From contig NZ_JAHLMF010000007.1 in NCBI RefSeq assembly GCF_018919385.1, positions 62,001-126,000 of the forward strand: a DNA stretch of 64,000 bases. Direction: 5' to 3'. The notes below the pieces were generated by a model. That model was not told the origin of the DNA. It saw only the letters and a program-made list of their open reading frames with translations, and searched no databases. This document shows, one piece after another, positions 37,089 to 46,527 of the stretch; position 1 is the first letter of the stretch, and each line of letters begins with the position of its first letter. The translations under genes and the position numbers were made by a program. This stretch comes from Geomonas diazotrophica (GTDB lineage Bacteria > Desulfobacterota > Desulfuromonadia > Geobacterales > Geobacteraceae).

Positions 37089-38438
37089 CTAGTATTCTTC
37101 CCTGCTGCTCAGGTTCTCGAAGCGGGTGAACTCGCCGCGGAAGGCGAGGTCGACGGTGCCGATGGGGCCGCTTCTGTGCTTGCCGATGATGACCTCGGCC
37201 TTCCCCTTGAGGTCCTCGTTCTCCTTGTCGTACACCTCGCCGCGGTAGACGAACATGATGATGTCGGCGTCCTGCTCGATTGCCCCCGATTCCCTCAGGT
37301 CGCTCATCATCGGGCGCTTGTCGGTTCTCTGCTCGAGGCTTCGGTTCAGCTGCGACAGGGCGATCACCGGTATGGAGAGTTCCTTGGCCAGCGCCTTCAG
37401 CGAGCGCGAGATCTCGGAGATCTCCTGCTGGCGCGATTCGCTGTTGGCGCCGCCGCGCATGAGCTGCAGGTAGTCGATGACGATGATGCCGATGTCGTGT
37501 TCGGCCTTGAGCCGCCTCGCCTTGGAGCGGAGCTCCATCACCGTGATCGACGGGGTGTCGTCGATGAAGATCTTGGAGTTGTGCAAAAGCCCGGCGCCCT
37601 TGATCAGCTTGGGCCAGTCGTTTTCCTGCAGGTGGCCCGAGCGCAGGCGGGTGAGGTCGACCCGGGAGGCGGAGCACAAAAGCCTCTCCACCAGCTGCTC
37701 CTTGGGCATCTCCAGGGAGAAGATGGCGGCCGGGAACTTCTTCTCCGAGTCCACGGACGCGTACTGGGCCACGTTCAGGGCGAAGGTGGTCTTCCCCATC
37801 GCCGGACGTCCCGCGATGATGACCAGGTCGCCGGCATGAAAGCCCGCGGTCAGCTTGTCGAGGTCGGTATACCCGGTGGGGACGCCGGTCACCAGCTCCT
37901 TCTTCTCGTAGAGGAGCTCGATGTTCTTGATGGTGTCCTTGAGGATGTCGCTGACCTTGTAGTAGGAGGGGCGGAGCTTGTTCTCAGAGATCTCGAAGAT
38001 CACCTTCTGCGCCGAGTCGAGGAGCTCCTCGACCTCCACCTTGTCCTCGAAACCGTTGCTGACGATGTCGGTGGCGGCGGAGATGAGCTTCCTGGTGATG
38101 TACTTCTCCTTCACGATCTTGCAGTAGTAGGAGATGTTCGCCGCCATAGGGACGAAGTCGACCAGGGTGGCCAGGTAGGCGCCGCCTCCCACCTCTTCCA
38201 GCTCACCCTTCTTGCGCAGGATGGTGGTCATGGTGATCAGGTCGCAGGGCTCGCCGCGCTCGTTCAGCTCGATCATGGCGCGCATGATCTTGCGGTGGCT
38301 CTCCCGGTACATCTCCTCCGGGGTAAGGACCTCGAGCACCCGGTTGATCGCCTCGTTGTCCACCAGGATCCCTCCCAGGATGGACATCTCGGCTTCGATG
38401 CTCTGCGGCGGCAGTTTTCTCATCTCCGCTTGGTTCAT
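37089..38438 (-). CDS. dnaB: Replicative DNA helicase
   Basis: About 449 residues. The N-terminal DnaB domain ([26 protein letters not shown]), Walker A in [47 protein letters not shown] and the [38 protein letters not shown] region are all present. DnaB unwinds DNA ahead of the replisome. I place the start at the ATG at 38438, with GAGG seven bases upstream; the longer track start at 38456 adds six residues. Ribosomal protein genes that often precede dnaB are not next to it. Confidence 0.93.
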   Translation of the reverse strand: [449 protein letters not shown]

Positions 38439-38600
38439 ACAGTTCCTCAAAAACAACTAAGCTGCGCCATGGTGCAGCGGCGCATGCGGGTTTGACTGAA
38501 ACGCCGAATTCTACCCGTAACCGGCGCTGTGGTCAACAAAATTGACTGGTTGGAATGACGATCGTGGCCCGTGCGCTGCAGTTCCGGCCGGTTGCAGCCG

Positions 38601-39239
38601 TCACACGCAGCACTCCTTCAGGAAGGCGAGCGACTTCAGTTCCCGGTCCAGGTGGAGGTCGATGGCGGGGTTCAAGAGGAGGTCCGCCTCGTGCAGGAGC
38701 GCGTCCGGAAAGAGCACGGCGCCGAAGCGCCCCGTCTGCATGGCGCGCGCCAGCAGGGACGCGGTCTCCTCTGAGACGCCGCGCACCTGCAACTCGGGCT
38801 GGTAGCCCAGTATCTTCAGGAGGTTCACCGCGAAGAACCGGCGGTCGGAGGGTGAGGCGGGGGCGTCGTTCAGGCGTTCCAGGTAGCAGTACAAAAGGCG
38901 GAACAGGCGCGGGCTCGGTTCTTCCTCGGGGGTGAGCCGCTCCACCAGTTCGCAGGCATAGGCGGCGCAGCCGATCTTGGCGAGGTCGGCGCGGATGCCG
39001 GGGAAGATGCCGACGATGTCTGCGCCGGAGATGGTTGGGAGGCCGTGGCCCAGGTGCAACTGGACCTTCAGGTGCGCGAAGGGGTCGAGGGCGCCGGCGA
39101 AGCGTTTCTTGCTCCGCTTGGCGCCGCGCGCCACCCCCTGCAGTTTACCCTGTTCCAGCGTGAACAGGGTGACGATGCGGTCCGCCTCCCCGAAGTCGGT
39201 GAGGCGCAGCACTATCCCTTCGGCCTCGGCGTTTTTCAT
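38601..39239 (-). CDS. recO: DNA repair protein RecO
   Basis: About 212 residues. The N-terminal OB fold ([50 protein letters not shown]) is diagnostic for RecO; a helical C-terminal domain follows, with no zinc-finger cysteines apparent beyond the terminal KECCV. RecO loads RecA with RecF/RecR. No strong SD is seen at the ATG at 39239. It lies upstream of the REP-like palindromes and downstream of the DHFR gene. Confidence 0.9.
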   Translation of the reverse strand: MKNAEAEGIVLRLTDFGEADRIVTLFTLEQGKLQGVARGAKRSKKRFAGALDPFAHLKVQLHLGHGLPTISGADIVGIFPGIRADLAKIGCAAYACELVERLTPEEEPSPRLFRLLYCYLERLNDAPASPSDRRFFAVNLLKILGYQPELQVRGVSEETASLLARAMQTGRFGAVLFPDALLHEADLLLNPAIDLHLDRELKSLAFLKECCV

Positions 39240-39309
39240 GGAGGGAAAGTACCATTGCGGCAGGTGGCGAGTCAACAAAGATGCGGGGGGCGGGATGCAC
39301 GACCTGTAA

Positions 39310-39329
39310 GGGCGAATGATCATTCGCCC
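39310..39329. repeat. REP-like palindrome, copy 3 (perfect 20-mer)
   Basis: GGGCGAATGATCATTCGCCC is a perfect palindrome in the recO-DHFR intergenic region, sharing the GGGCGAAT core with copies at 30252, 30298 and 39370. Confidence 0.85.
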
Positions 39330-39369
39330 AGCCCTGGAGCCCCGTGTTGTCATCGGCCCGTGCGAGGGT

Positions 39370-39387
39370 GGCGAAGGATTATTCGCC
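39370..39387. repeat. REP-like palindrome, copy 4, with a CCTACA/TGTAGG tail
   Basis: GGCGAA and TTCGCC flank GGATTA, and the copy is followed by CCTACAGTGTAGG, itself a 6-bp inverted repeat with one centre base. The CTACAGTG tail is shared with copy 1. Confidence 0.7.
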
Positions 39388-39430
39388 CCTACAGTGTAGG
39401 CCATGGCGGTTTTGGGCAGCCCACGCCTCA

Positions 39431-40354
39431 CTAGCCCCGCATGTTCAGCCTGTGCATCAAAATCCCCAGATACCGGTTCAGCGGGTGGCTTCGGGGAAGG
39501 GACTTGATGGGGGGAGTCCCCCTGGTGCCGCACTTGGCGAGCTCGGTGTAGAACTCCTGTCCCCCGCCCATCTGTACCCCCTTGCGCAGGGTCTCCAGTC
39601 CCTTTCCCTTCTCGCCGGTCAGGATCAGTATCCGCCCCAGGTTCAACCGGACGCGCAGGTTGTCCGGGGCGGCCCGCAACGCCTGCTCGGCCAGCTTGAG
39701 GGCTTCGTGGCAGTCGCCGCCGCTCTTGGCCTGGCTGAAGGCGAGATCGGAGGCGGTTTCCGGGGCATCTTCCAGGGCCTGGGCCTGTCCGAAGCAGCAG
39801 CGGGCCAGGAAGTAGAGCTGGCGGTTCAACGCCTCGACCCCCTTTTGCCGCAGTTCGAACACGTCGCTCCCCGGCTGGATCTGGTCCACCTTCTCCATCA
39901 CCAGGTAGGTCGTGGGGGGGAAGCCCTCCAGGAACTCCTCCCGGTGCAGCTCGATGAAGGAGCAGGGGGGCTGCGGGAAGTGCACGTCCCCCTCGTAGCG
40001 GCCGTGCACCACGGTGAGGTAGATCCTCTGGCACAAGGGGAGCGCCTCGCGGAACACCCCCTCGCCGCCGCAGATGAACAGCTCCTCGTCCCCCTCGGCG
40101 GCCGCGATCCCTTCCTGGAGGGTGCGGGCCACGATGACCCCCTCGGTCCTCCCCATGCTCTTGCTGAGCACGATGTTCTTGCGCCCGTCCAGCGGGTGAC
40201 CTATCGACTCGAAGGTCTTTCTCCCCATCAGCACCGCATGTCCCATGGTGAGGCTTCGGAAACGAGCCAGGTCGGCGGGGATGTCCCAGGGAAGCTTCCC
40301 GTGCGCGCCTATCACCCTGTTGTCAGACATGGCAGCAATGATGGAAATGATCAT
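39431..40354 (-). CDS. Dihydrofolate reductase fused to a C-terminal TPR-like domain
   Basis: The 307-residue protein has a DHFR domain (1-160): [65 protein letters not shown]. This makes tetrahydrofolate from dihydrofolate with NADPH. After about residue 170 comes a helical domain with TPR-like spacing ([65 protein letters not shown]), not found in ordinary FolA of about 160-170 residues. The role of the extension is unknown. It begins 33 bases after mutS2 ends, on the same strand. Confidence 0.85.
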   Translation of the reverse strand: MIISIIAAMSDNRVIGAHGKLPWDIPADLARFRSLTMGHAVLMGRKTFESIGHPLDGRKNIVLSKSMGRTEGVIVARTLQEGIAAAEGDEELFICGGEGVFREALPLCQRIYLTVVHGRYEGDVHFPQPPCSFIELHREEFLEGFPPTTYLVMEKVDQIQPGSDVFELRQKGVEALNRQLYFLARCCFGQAQALEDAPETASDLAFSQAKSGGDCHEALKLAEQALRAAPDNLRVRLNLGRILILTGEKGKGLETLRKGVQMGGGQEFYTELAKCGTRGTPPIKSLPRSHPLNRYLGILMHRLNMRG

Positions 40355-40387
40355 AAGGCCTCCGCGGTCACTTTTGATTGCAAAACA

Positions 40388-42733
40388 CTAGCGCAGCGTC
40401 ACCACCGTCACGCCGTCGCCCCCTTCGAAGCGCTCCCCGGTCCGGAACTCCGCCACCAGCGGATGGCCGGCCAGGTAGCCCCGCACCCCCTTCATCAGGG
40501 CGCCGGTCCCCTTGCCGTGCACGACGCGCACCTCGGAGATCTGCTCCAGCGAGGCGTGGTTCAGGAAGGGCTCCAGCTCGCCGATCGCTTCCTCCACCCG
40601 CAGCCCGAGGAGGTTGATGCTGGTTGCGGGCCCCTGCGGGGCGGAGTCGGCCTCCTGCTGCCGGGCGCGCTGCTTACGTACCTTCTTCGGCTCTTTCCCC
40701 TTGGGCTTTAACAGGGAGATGAGGGCGACGTCCAGTTCCATGCTCCCGGCGCGCACCCGGGCCCTTCCGGCGCGGTGGTCGACCGAGAGGATGGTGGCGT
40801 CGCAGTTGAGCGGCTTGACGAAGAGGATGTCCCCGGCGGCTACCTGTTCCGGAGCGACGTTCTCCTCCGGGTGCAACCCGTCCAGCGCGGCCTCGACCTC
40901 GCGTGCCGCCTGGTCCAGCTTCTCCTTGGCTTCGCGTGCCTTCTCGCGCTTGGCCTCGTCGATCAGCGCGGCCACGTCGCGGCGGGCCTTGGAGATGATC
41001 TGCTGTGCCTCCAGGAGTCCCTTCTCGCGGGCGTCCTGCACGAGCCTCGCCGCCTCGTCGCGCCGGTCCACCAGGTTCTGCTCGGCCCGGGTCAGCTTCT
41101 CCTCGCGCTCGGAGAGCGCCGTAAGGGTGCGGTCCAACTGCTCGCGCTTCTCCTTCAAATCGCGCAACAGGGCATGGAAGTCAGCCTCCATGGTGCCGAT
41201 CATCCCCCGTGCGAAGCGCACCACCCGCTCCGGGAGCCCGTAACGGCTGGCGATCTCGAGTGCATGCGACTCGCCGGGTTCCCCCACGGCCAGCCGGTAC
41301 AACGGCGCCAGCTTCTGCCGGTCGAAGGCCATGGCCGCGTTCACCATCCCCGCTTCGCGCTGCACGAAGCCGATGATCTCGGTGAGGTGCGTGGTGGCGA
41401 CCACCAGCGCCCCCTTGTCCTGTAGCTCCTTCAACACGGCGCAGGCGATGGCCGCCCCCTGTCCCGGCTCGGTGCCGGTGCCGAGCTCATCCAGCAGCAC
41501 CAGGGCGCCGCGGTCGGCCTGCTCGATGATGCTGGAGATCTTTGAGATGTGGGCCGAGAAGGTCGAGAGGCTCTCCTCGATGGACTGCTCGTCCCCTATG
41601 TCGACCAGGATGCTCTTGACCAGCGGCAGGATGGTGCCGGGGAGGGCGGGGACCGGCATGCCGCAAAGGGCCATGACGCTCAGGAGTCCCGCGTTCTTGA
41701 TGGCGATGGTCTTCCCCCCCGTGTTGGGGCCGGTGACAACCATGACCCGGTTCTCCGAGGCCAGTTCCAGGTCCAGGGGGACCACATCCTTCCCCATCAG
41801 GGTGAGGATCGGGTGGCGCGCCGACTTGAGCAGTATGGTGGGGGTGTCGGCGATGACCGGGGTCTCGCTTTTTAGGCGGTCGCTCAAGATGGCGATGCAG
41901 TTCAGGATGTCGAGCTCGACCAGCGCCTCGAACTGCCGCAGGAGCTCCTCGGCGTCCTCCCTGATCCAGTCGCAGATCTGCCGGACGATGCGGATCTCCT
42001 CGGCCCGCTCGTCGGCCACCAGGTTCTCCAGTTCGTTGGCGAGGCCGATGATCTCGAGGGGCTCCATGAAGGCGGTCTCGCCGGAGTTGGAGACGTCGTG
42101 CACCACCCCCGGGACCATCCCTTTGGAGTCCATGCGCACCGGGATGACCCAGCGCCCCGACCTCTGGGTGATGAAGTCGTCCTGCAGGAAGATCGCGGTG
42201 TGCCGCTCGCGCACGATCTCCTCGAGCCGCTTCTTGATGCGGGAGGTGAGCCCCTTCTTCCGGCCGCGGATGTCCGCCAGAAGCCGGGAGGCCGTGTCCA
42301 GGATCTCCCCTTCCTCGTTCACCGTGTGTTCCAGCGGGTTCAAAAGGTCGGGGAAGCCGCTGATGCAGCCGGCCTCCGAGAGCAGCAGCGGGACGTCGGT
42401 GCGGTAGGCGAGCTGGGAGGCCACCGCGGCCATCACCCGCAGGGTGGGGATGAAGCGTTGCAGTGCGATCGGTGCGATGACCGCGCCGGCGGGACGGACC
42501 GCCTTCACCTGCGGGGTGATGTCCTCGAAGGGGGCGAGCTTCAGCGCTATGCCGAGCCTGGTCAGCTTCCGTATCTCGTCGACGAGTCCCAGGCGCAGTT
42601 CCATCTCCTGGCGGCTGTGAAGCGGGGCTATGGCGAGGGTACCGTAGTGGGATGCCTCGCAGTGGGCGAAGGTTGCGGCGGTTTCCAGGATCTTGTCGAA
42701 TTCCAGCCGCTTCAGGGTGTCCTTGTCGATCAT
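40388..42733 (-). CDS. mutS2: Endonuclease MutS2
   Basis: The 781-residue protein has a MutS2 core (LDRLEFDKI-like start, then helical clamp), an ABC-type ATPase with Walker A VVTGPNTGGKTIAIKNAG (about 331-339), ISKISSIIEQADRGALVLLDELGTGTEPGQG (Walker B), and the C-terminal Smr nuclease domain (about 700-781, INLLGLRVEEAIGELEPFL, VRVVHGKGTGALMKGVR). MutS2 suppresses homologous recombination and rescues collided ribosomes in other bacteria. Between them a long coiled coil (about 515-620) is predicted from charged heptads. Confidence 0.92.
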   Translation of the reverse strand: MIDKDTLKRLEFDKILETAATFAHCEASHYGTLAIAPLHSRQEMELRLGLVDEIRKLTRLGIALKLAPFEDITPQVKAVRPAGAVIAPIALQRFIPTLRVMAAVASQLAYRTDVPLLLSEAGCISGFPDLLNPLEHTVNEEGEILDTASRLLADIRGRKKGLTSRIKKRLEEIVRERHTAIFLQDDFITQRSGRWVIPVRMDSKGMVPGVVHDVSNSGETAFMEPLEIIGLANELENLVADERAEEIRIVRQICDWIREDAEELLRQFEALVELDILNCIAILSDRLKSETPVIADTPTILLKSARHPILTLMGKDVVPLDLELASENRVMVVTGPNTGGKTIAIKNAGLLSVMALCGMPVPALPGTILPLVKSILVDIGDEQSIEESLSTFSAHISKISSIIEQADRGALVLLDELGTGTEPGQGAAIACAVLKELQDKGALVVATTHLTEIIGFVQREAGMVNAAMAFDRQKLAPLYRLAVGEPGESHALEIASRYGLPERVVRFARGMIGTMEADFHALLRDLKEKREQLDRTLTALSEREEKLTRAEQNLVDRRDEAARLVQDAREKGLLEAQQIISKARRDVAALIDEAKREKAREAKEKLDQAAREVEAALDGLHPEENVAPEQVAAGDILFVKPLNCDATILSVDHRAGRARVRAGSMELDVALISLLKPKGKEPKKVRKQRARQQEADSAPQGPATSINLLGLRVEEAIGELEPFLNHASLEQISEVRVVHGKGTGALMKGVRGYLAGHPLVAEFRTGERFEGGDGVTVVTLR

Positions 42734-42764
42734 GTAGATAACTCCGGGTGAATAAACAGGTAAA

Positions 42765-42808
42765 GGCCAAGAGGGGAGGCTTTCAGCGAAACCCTCGACT
42801 CCTTGGCC
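42765..42808 (-). terminator. Hairpin after the cardiolipin synthase gene
   Basis: On the minus strand GGCCAAGGAG-TCGAGG pairs imperfectly with CCTCCCCTCTTGGCC around a loop, and is followed by TTTACC. Confidence 0.65.
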
Positions 42809-42832
42809 CCGTTCCGATCAGGTTCGATTGTG

Positions 42833-44020
42833 CTACAAAAACCAGGCGACCGGGCTGAAGAGGCGCTCAAGGACGCGCACCGGCCATCCCCTTCTCTCGT
42901 GCTCGTGCAGCACGATGCACCGGGCCCCGGCAAAGTCGCTCTCCAGCATGTCGGCGACCTGGGCGCCGAAGTCGCGGCTGTCCACCACCACGTTCAGTTC
43001 GTAGTTCCTGTGGAAGCTCCTCAGGTCCATGTTGGCTGAGCCGACCATGGTCCAGTTGCCGTCGATGAGGAGCACCTTGGCGTGGAGCACCGCGCGGTCC
43101 ATCTCGTGGATCTCGACGCCGTTTTTCAAAAGCTGGCCGTAGTAGGTCCGGCTCACCAGACGCACCAGGGGGACGTCGCTCTTGTAGGGAAGCAGCAAGC
43201 GCACCCGCACCCCGCGCCCTGCCGCCCTGAGGAGCGACCTCACCACCCGCGGTCCCGGTATGAAGTAGGGGCTCGCTATGGTGACGCTTTCGGAGGCGCC
43301 TGCGATGGCCACCCTGAAGGCGCTCCTGATGAAGCTCCGTTTCAGGTGCGGTCCGCCGTTCACTACCATGACTTTCGCATCGCCGTCAAGTTCGGGAAGG
43401 GGGGCGGGGTCGGTACCTGCCGGCGGGACGCCGACCTCCCCGGTCCAGGTCTCCCGGAAAAGGCGCAGCAACTCGACTCCCGCCTCTCCCTCGATCTTCA
43501 GTCCCACGTCGCGCCACTTGGTCTTTTTCTTCCCGAAGCCGGAGTAGACGTCGGCGATGTTCATGCCGCCGGTGAAGGTGCACCAGCCGTCGATGATGAC
43601 GATTTTGCGGTGGTCGCGCTTGTCGAACCAGGCGATCCCCCGGCTGAAGGGGGGCGGGTTGAAGGGGGCGCAGTTGACGCCTCCCTTGGCGAGCCTCTTG
43701 AAGTAGGCGGCAGGGGTCTCGAAACAGCCGATGTAATCGTACAGCACGTAGACCCGGACCCCGCGCGAGGCCGCGGCGATCAGTGCGTCGGCCACCATGC
43801 GCCCGGTCTCGTCGTCGGCGATGGTGTAGAACTCCAGGCAGATGCTTTCCCGGGCCAGTGGGAGGGCCTCCAGGAGCGCGGTGAAGAATTCGGAGCCGTA
43901 GCGGTACAGCGTGGCGCGGTTGCCGAAAAACGAAACCGCCTCGGTGTTTCTCCGGAAGAAATCGAAGAACTTCGCGGTTTGAAACAGCAATTGCTTTCTT
44001 TTTCGCCGCACGCTGGACAT
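42833..44020 (-). CDS. cls: Cardiolipin synthase / phospholipase D-like protein
   Basis: The 395-residue protein has two HKD motifs: DHRKIVIIDGWCTFTGGMNIAD (about 143) and HAKVLLIDGNWTMVGSANMD (about 312), each with the catalytic HxK-x4-D arrangement. It lacks the two N-terminal TM helices of E. coli ClsA, which suggests the short ClsB/C-like type. It should make cardiolipin from phosphatidylglycerol or a related donor at the inner membrane. The adjacent HKD spacing is normal. Confidence 0.85.
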   Translation of the reverse strand: MSSVRRKRKQLLFQTAKFFDFFRRNTEAVSFFGNRATLYRYGSEFFTALLEALPLARESICLEFYTIADDETGRMVADALIAAASRGVRVYVLYDYIGCFETPAAYFKRLAKGGVNCAPFNPPPFSRGIAWFDKRDHRKIVIIDGWCTFTGGMNIADVYSGFGKKKTKWRDVGLKIEGEAGVELLRLFRETWTGEVGVPPAGTDPAPLPELDGDAKVMVVNGGPHLKRSFIRSAFRVAIAGASESVTIASPYFIPGPRVVRSLLRAAGRGVRVRLLLPYKSDVPLVRLVSRTYYGQLLKNGVEIHEMDRAVLHAKVLLIDGNWTMVGSANMDLRSFHRNYELNVVVDSRDFGAQVADMLESDFAGARCIVLHEHERRGWPVRVLERLFSPVAWFL

Positions 44021-44040
44021 AGGCCTGATCCAAAAGCGAA

Positions 44041-44078
44041 AAGCGCGGAAATAACGTCAACCGGTTACTTCCGCGCTT
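44041..44078 (-). terminator. Terminator of the Nfu-type gene
   Basis: A 15-bp arm AAGCGCGGAAATAAC pairs with GTTACTTCCGCGCTT (one mismatch) around an 8-base loop. On the minus strand it is followed by TTTTCGCTTTTGG. It overlaps the 5' upstream region of cls. Confidence 0.75.
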
Positions 44079-44106
44079 CGGGTGTTACGACTAAGGGGGG
44101 TACCCG

Positions 44107-44328
44107 TTAGACAGAGACAACTTCCTTGACGCCGGGGATCTTGTCCTTGATGGTCCGTTCGATCCCCATCTTGAGGGTCATGGTGGACATCGGGCAGTGG
44201 CCACAGGCCCCAACCAGTCGCACCTTGACAATGCCGTCGTCGGTTACTTCTACGAGTTCAACATCACCGCCGTCGGCCTGAAGCGCCGGCCTGATGCTTT
44301 CCAGAATTGCTTTTACTTCTTCGGTCAT
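44107..44328 (-). CDS. NifU-like C-terminal (Nfu) Fe-S scaffold protein
   Basis: The 73-residue protein is the Nfu domain alone: ALQADGGDVELVEV, KVRLVGACGHCPMSTMTLKMGIERTIKDKIPGV. The CxxC (CGHC) binds a 4Fe-4S cluster that is passed to apoproteins. GGAGGAG precedes the ATG. It is followed by a terminator, so it is likely monocistronic. Confidence 0.92.
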   Translation of the reverse strand: MTEEVKAILESIRPALQADGGDVELVEVTDDGIVKVRLVGACGHCPMSTMTLKMGIERTIKDKIPGVKEVVSV

Positions 44329-44433
44329 GTACTCCTCCAGTGAACTTTGGTTTGGAATGGTATGAGTCTATAGGATTTTTACAATAATTGCAAAGCCCGC
44401 CGACACCCCGCCGCGCGGGGTGCGGGTTCGCCT

Positions 44434-45834
44434 TTAATCCTTGCCGTGCACGCCGGGCGTGGTGAGAGGGTAGGGTGCCAGCACCTCTACGAGTTCCTCC
44501 TCGGTCAGTATGCCCCTCTCCAGGATCACGTCCCGGATGCTCCTGCCGCTCCTGGCCGATTCCTTGGCGACCTCGGCCGCCGCGGCATAGCCGATGCTCG
44601 GCGCGAGCACCGTGGCGAGCCCTACGGACTGCTCCAGGAAGGTGCGGCAGCGCTCCTCGTTGGCGGTGATGCCGGTGACGCAGAGGGTGGTCAGCTGGTG
44701 CAGGCAGTTCTTCAGGATCTCCATGGAAAAGAGCAGGTTGAACGCGATCACCGGCATCATCACGTTCAGTTCCAGCTGCCCGGCCTGGGCTGCCAGCGCC
44801 ACGGTCAGGTCGCACCCCATGACCTGGAAGCAGACCATGTTGGTCACCTCCGGGAGCACCGGGTTCACCTTGCCCGGCATGATCGACGAGCCGGGCTGCA
44901 TGGCGGGGAGGTTGATTTCAGCGAGGCCGGTGCGCGGTCCCGAGGAGAGCAGGCGGAGGTCGTTGGCGATCTTGATCAGGTTCACCGCGGTTCCCTTGAC
45001 GCTCGAAGAGAGGGCGACGAAGGGATCCATGTTCTGCATCCGCTCCACGAGACTCTCGCCGCGGGTCAGCTCCTGGCCGGTCTCTCTCGCAAGAGCCTCG
45101 ACGATCAGGTCGATGAAGGCCTGCTCGGCGTTGAGCCCGGTCCCGACCGCGGTCCCCCCGATCCCCAGTTCCCTGAGTCCGGCGAAGGTGCGCTCGAGGC
45201 CTGAGCGGTTGTTGGCGATGGCGATGGACCAGGCGCTGAATTCCTGCCCCAGCCGGATCGGCACCGCGTCCTGCAGGTGGGTGCGCCCCGATTTGAGGAT
45301 GTGGTCGAACTCGATCCCCTTGCGGGCGAAGGCGTCGGAGAGATCCCGCAGCTCGTTGTCGAGCTCCTGTGCCAGTTCCAGCGCCGCCAGCCGCATGGCG
45401 GTGGGGAAGACGTCGTTGGTGGACTGCGCCATGTTGACGTGATCGTTGGCGTTCACGCGGGCGTATTCGCCGAGTTTCCCCCCGAGGATCTCGTTGGCGC
45501 GGTTGGCCAGTACCTCGTTCACGTTCATGTTGTGGGAGGTGCCCGCGCCGGCCTGGAACGGGTCGACCACGAACTGGTCGGCAAACTGTCCAGCCAGCGC
45601 CTCGTCGGCGGCCTTTACGATGGCTTCGCCCAGATCCATTTGCAGCCTGTGCGTGGTCATGTTGGCGATGGCCGCGCATTTCTTGATCCTGACCGTGGCA
45701 CGCACCAGGGCCAGGTGCGGCCTGAGCCCGGAGATGGGGAAGTTGTTCACTGCGCGCTGCGTCTGGGCGCCGTAGTAGGCGCCGTCAGGGACCTCGACGG
45801 GCCCCATGGTGTCTTTTTCCAAGCGGTGTGTCAT
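44434..45834 (-). CDS. aspA: Aspartate ammonia-lyase
   Basis: The 466-residue protein belongs to the fumarase/aspartase superfamily with the GSSIMPGKVNP signature. The N-terminus, EKDTMGPVEVPDGAYYGAQTQRA, and DPFQAGAGTSHNMNVNEVLANRA plus NDHVNMAQSTNDVFPTAMR, fit aspartase better than fumarase C. It interconverts aspartate and fumarate plus ammonia, feeding carbon into the citric acid cycle. GAGGAG precedes the ATG. Fumarase is the alternative call. Confidence 0.82.
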   Translation of the reverse strand: MTHRLEKDTMGPVEVPDGAYYGAQTQRAVNNFPISGLRPHLALVRATVRIKKCAAIANMTTHRLQMDLGEAIVKAADEALAGQFADQFVVDPFQAGAGTSHNMNVNEVLANRANEILGGKLGEYARVNANDHVNMAQSTNDVFPTAMRLAALELAQELDNELRDLSDAFARKGIEFDHILKSGRTHLQDAVPIRLGQEFSAWSIAIANNRSGLERTFAGLRELGIGGTAVGTGLNAEQAFIDLIVEALARETGQELTRGESLVERMQNMDPFVALSSSVKGTAVNLIKIANDLRLLSSGPRTGLAEINLPAMQPGSSIMPGKVNPVLPEVTNMVCFQVMGCDLTVALAAQAGQLELNVMMPVIAFNLLFSMEILKNCLHQLTTLCVTGITANEERCRTFLEQSVGLATVLAPSIGYAAAAEVAKESARSGRSIRDVILERGILTEEELVEVLAPYPLTTPGVHGKD

Positions 45835-45894
45835 GACTAGCTCCTCGTTCTCTTATGTTAAACCGGTCCGAGTCTCTGTCTCATTATTCCGCTA

Positions 45895-46527
45895 TCAGTG
45901 TACCAGATCCGCCAGTGTCAGCAGCTCTTCCGTACTCTTCATCTCGAAGACGTGGCACCCAAGGGATTCGGGAACCGCCAGGTCGATGCGGTAGCGGTCA
46001 CCGACGAAGAGTGTCTCCTGCGGACGGCAAGAGATCTTCGAGAGTATGTCCTCGACGATCCTGCGGTCGGGCTTCGGGATCCAGTAGTCCTCGATGGTGA
46101 ACACCCGGTCCAGCAGGCCGTTCACGTCGATCTGCGTCATGATCCGTGCGGAAAGGTCGCGGTTGTTGTTGGTGTAGAGGTGGAGCCGGAAGCGGGTCGA
46201 CAGAAGCTGCAGCAGTTCGCGGACACGGCGGTCCGGCTTTAGAAGCCTTTCGGGATGGCAGTCGGCGGCGAACCTTCTATGCAGCTCCTGCAGGGTCCCC
46301 CCGAGGGTCATGACGGCGTGGCTCAGCGTCCCCGCGGCGCCGTCCGCAGCGCGTGTTGCCTCAAGGAGGGCTTGCGCCTGCGCGGCAGAGACCCCCTTAA
46401 GGTCCGCCACGTAGAGGACGGCGCTTTGGTTGACCTCCTCTCCCAGCCGCTCCTCCTGGTACAGGGTCCCATCGAGGTCGAAAACGATCGCCTTTACCTG
46501 TTCGCGAAGGCCGGGGTGGCGGGTCAC
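45895..46527 (-). CDS. HAD-family phosphatase
   Basis: The 210-residue protein has HAD motifs: I, VFDLDGTLY; II, YTNNNR; III, KPDRRIVEDIL; IV, FVGDRYRIDL. It is closest in pattern to the pyrimidine 5'-nucleotidase/phosphoglycolate phosphatase type. The start is a GTG that overlaps the TGA of the upstream methyltransferase gene (GTGA), so translation of the two is probably coupled. Substrate is unknown. Confidence 0.8.
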   Translation of the reverse strand: MTRHPGLREQVKAIVFDLDGTLYQEERLGEEVNQSAVLYVADLKGVSAAQAQALLEATRAADGAAGTLSHAVMTLGGTLQELHRRFAADCHPERLLKPDRRVRELLQLLSTRFRLHLYTNNNRDLSARIMTQIDVNGLLDRVFTIEDYWIPKPDRRIVEDILSKISCRPQETLFVGDRYRIDLAVPESLGCHVFEMKSTEELLTLADLVH

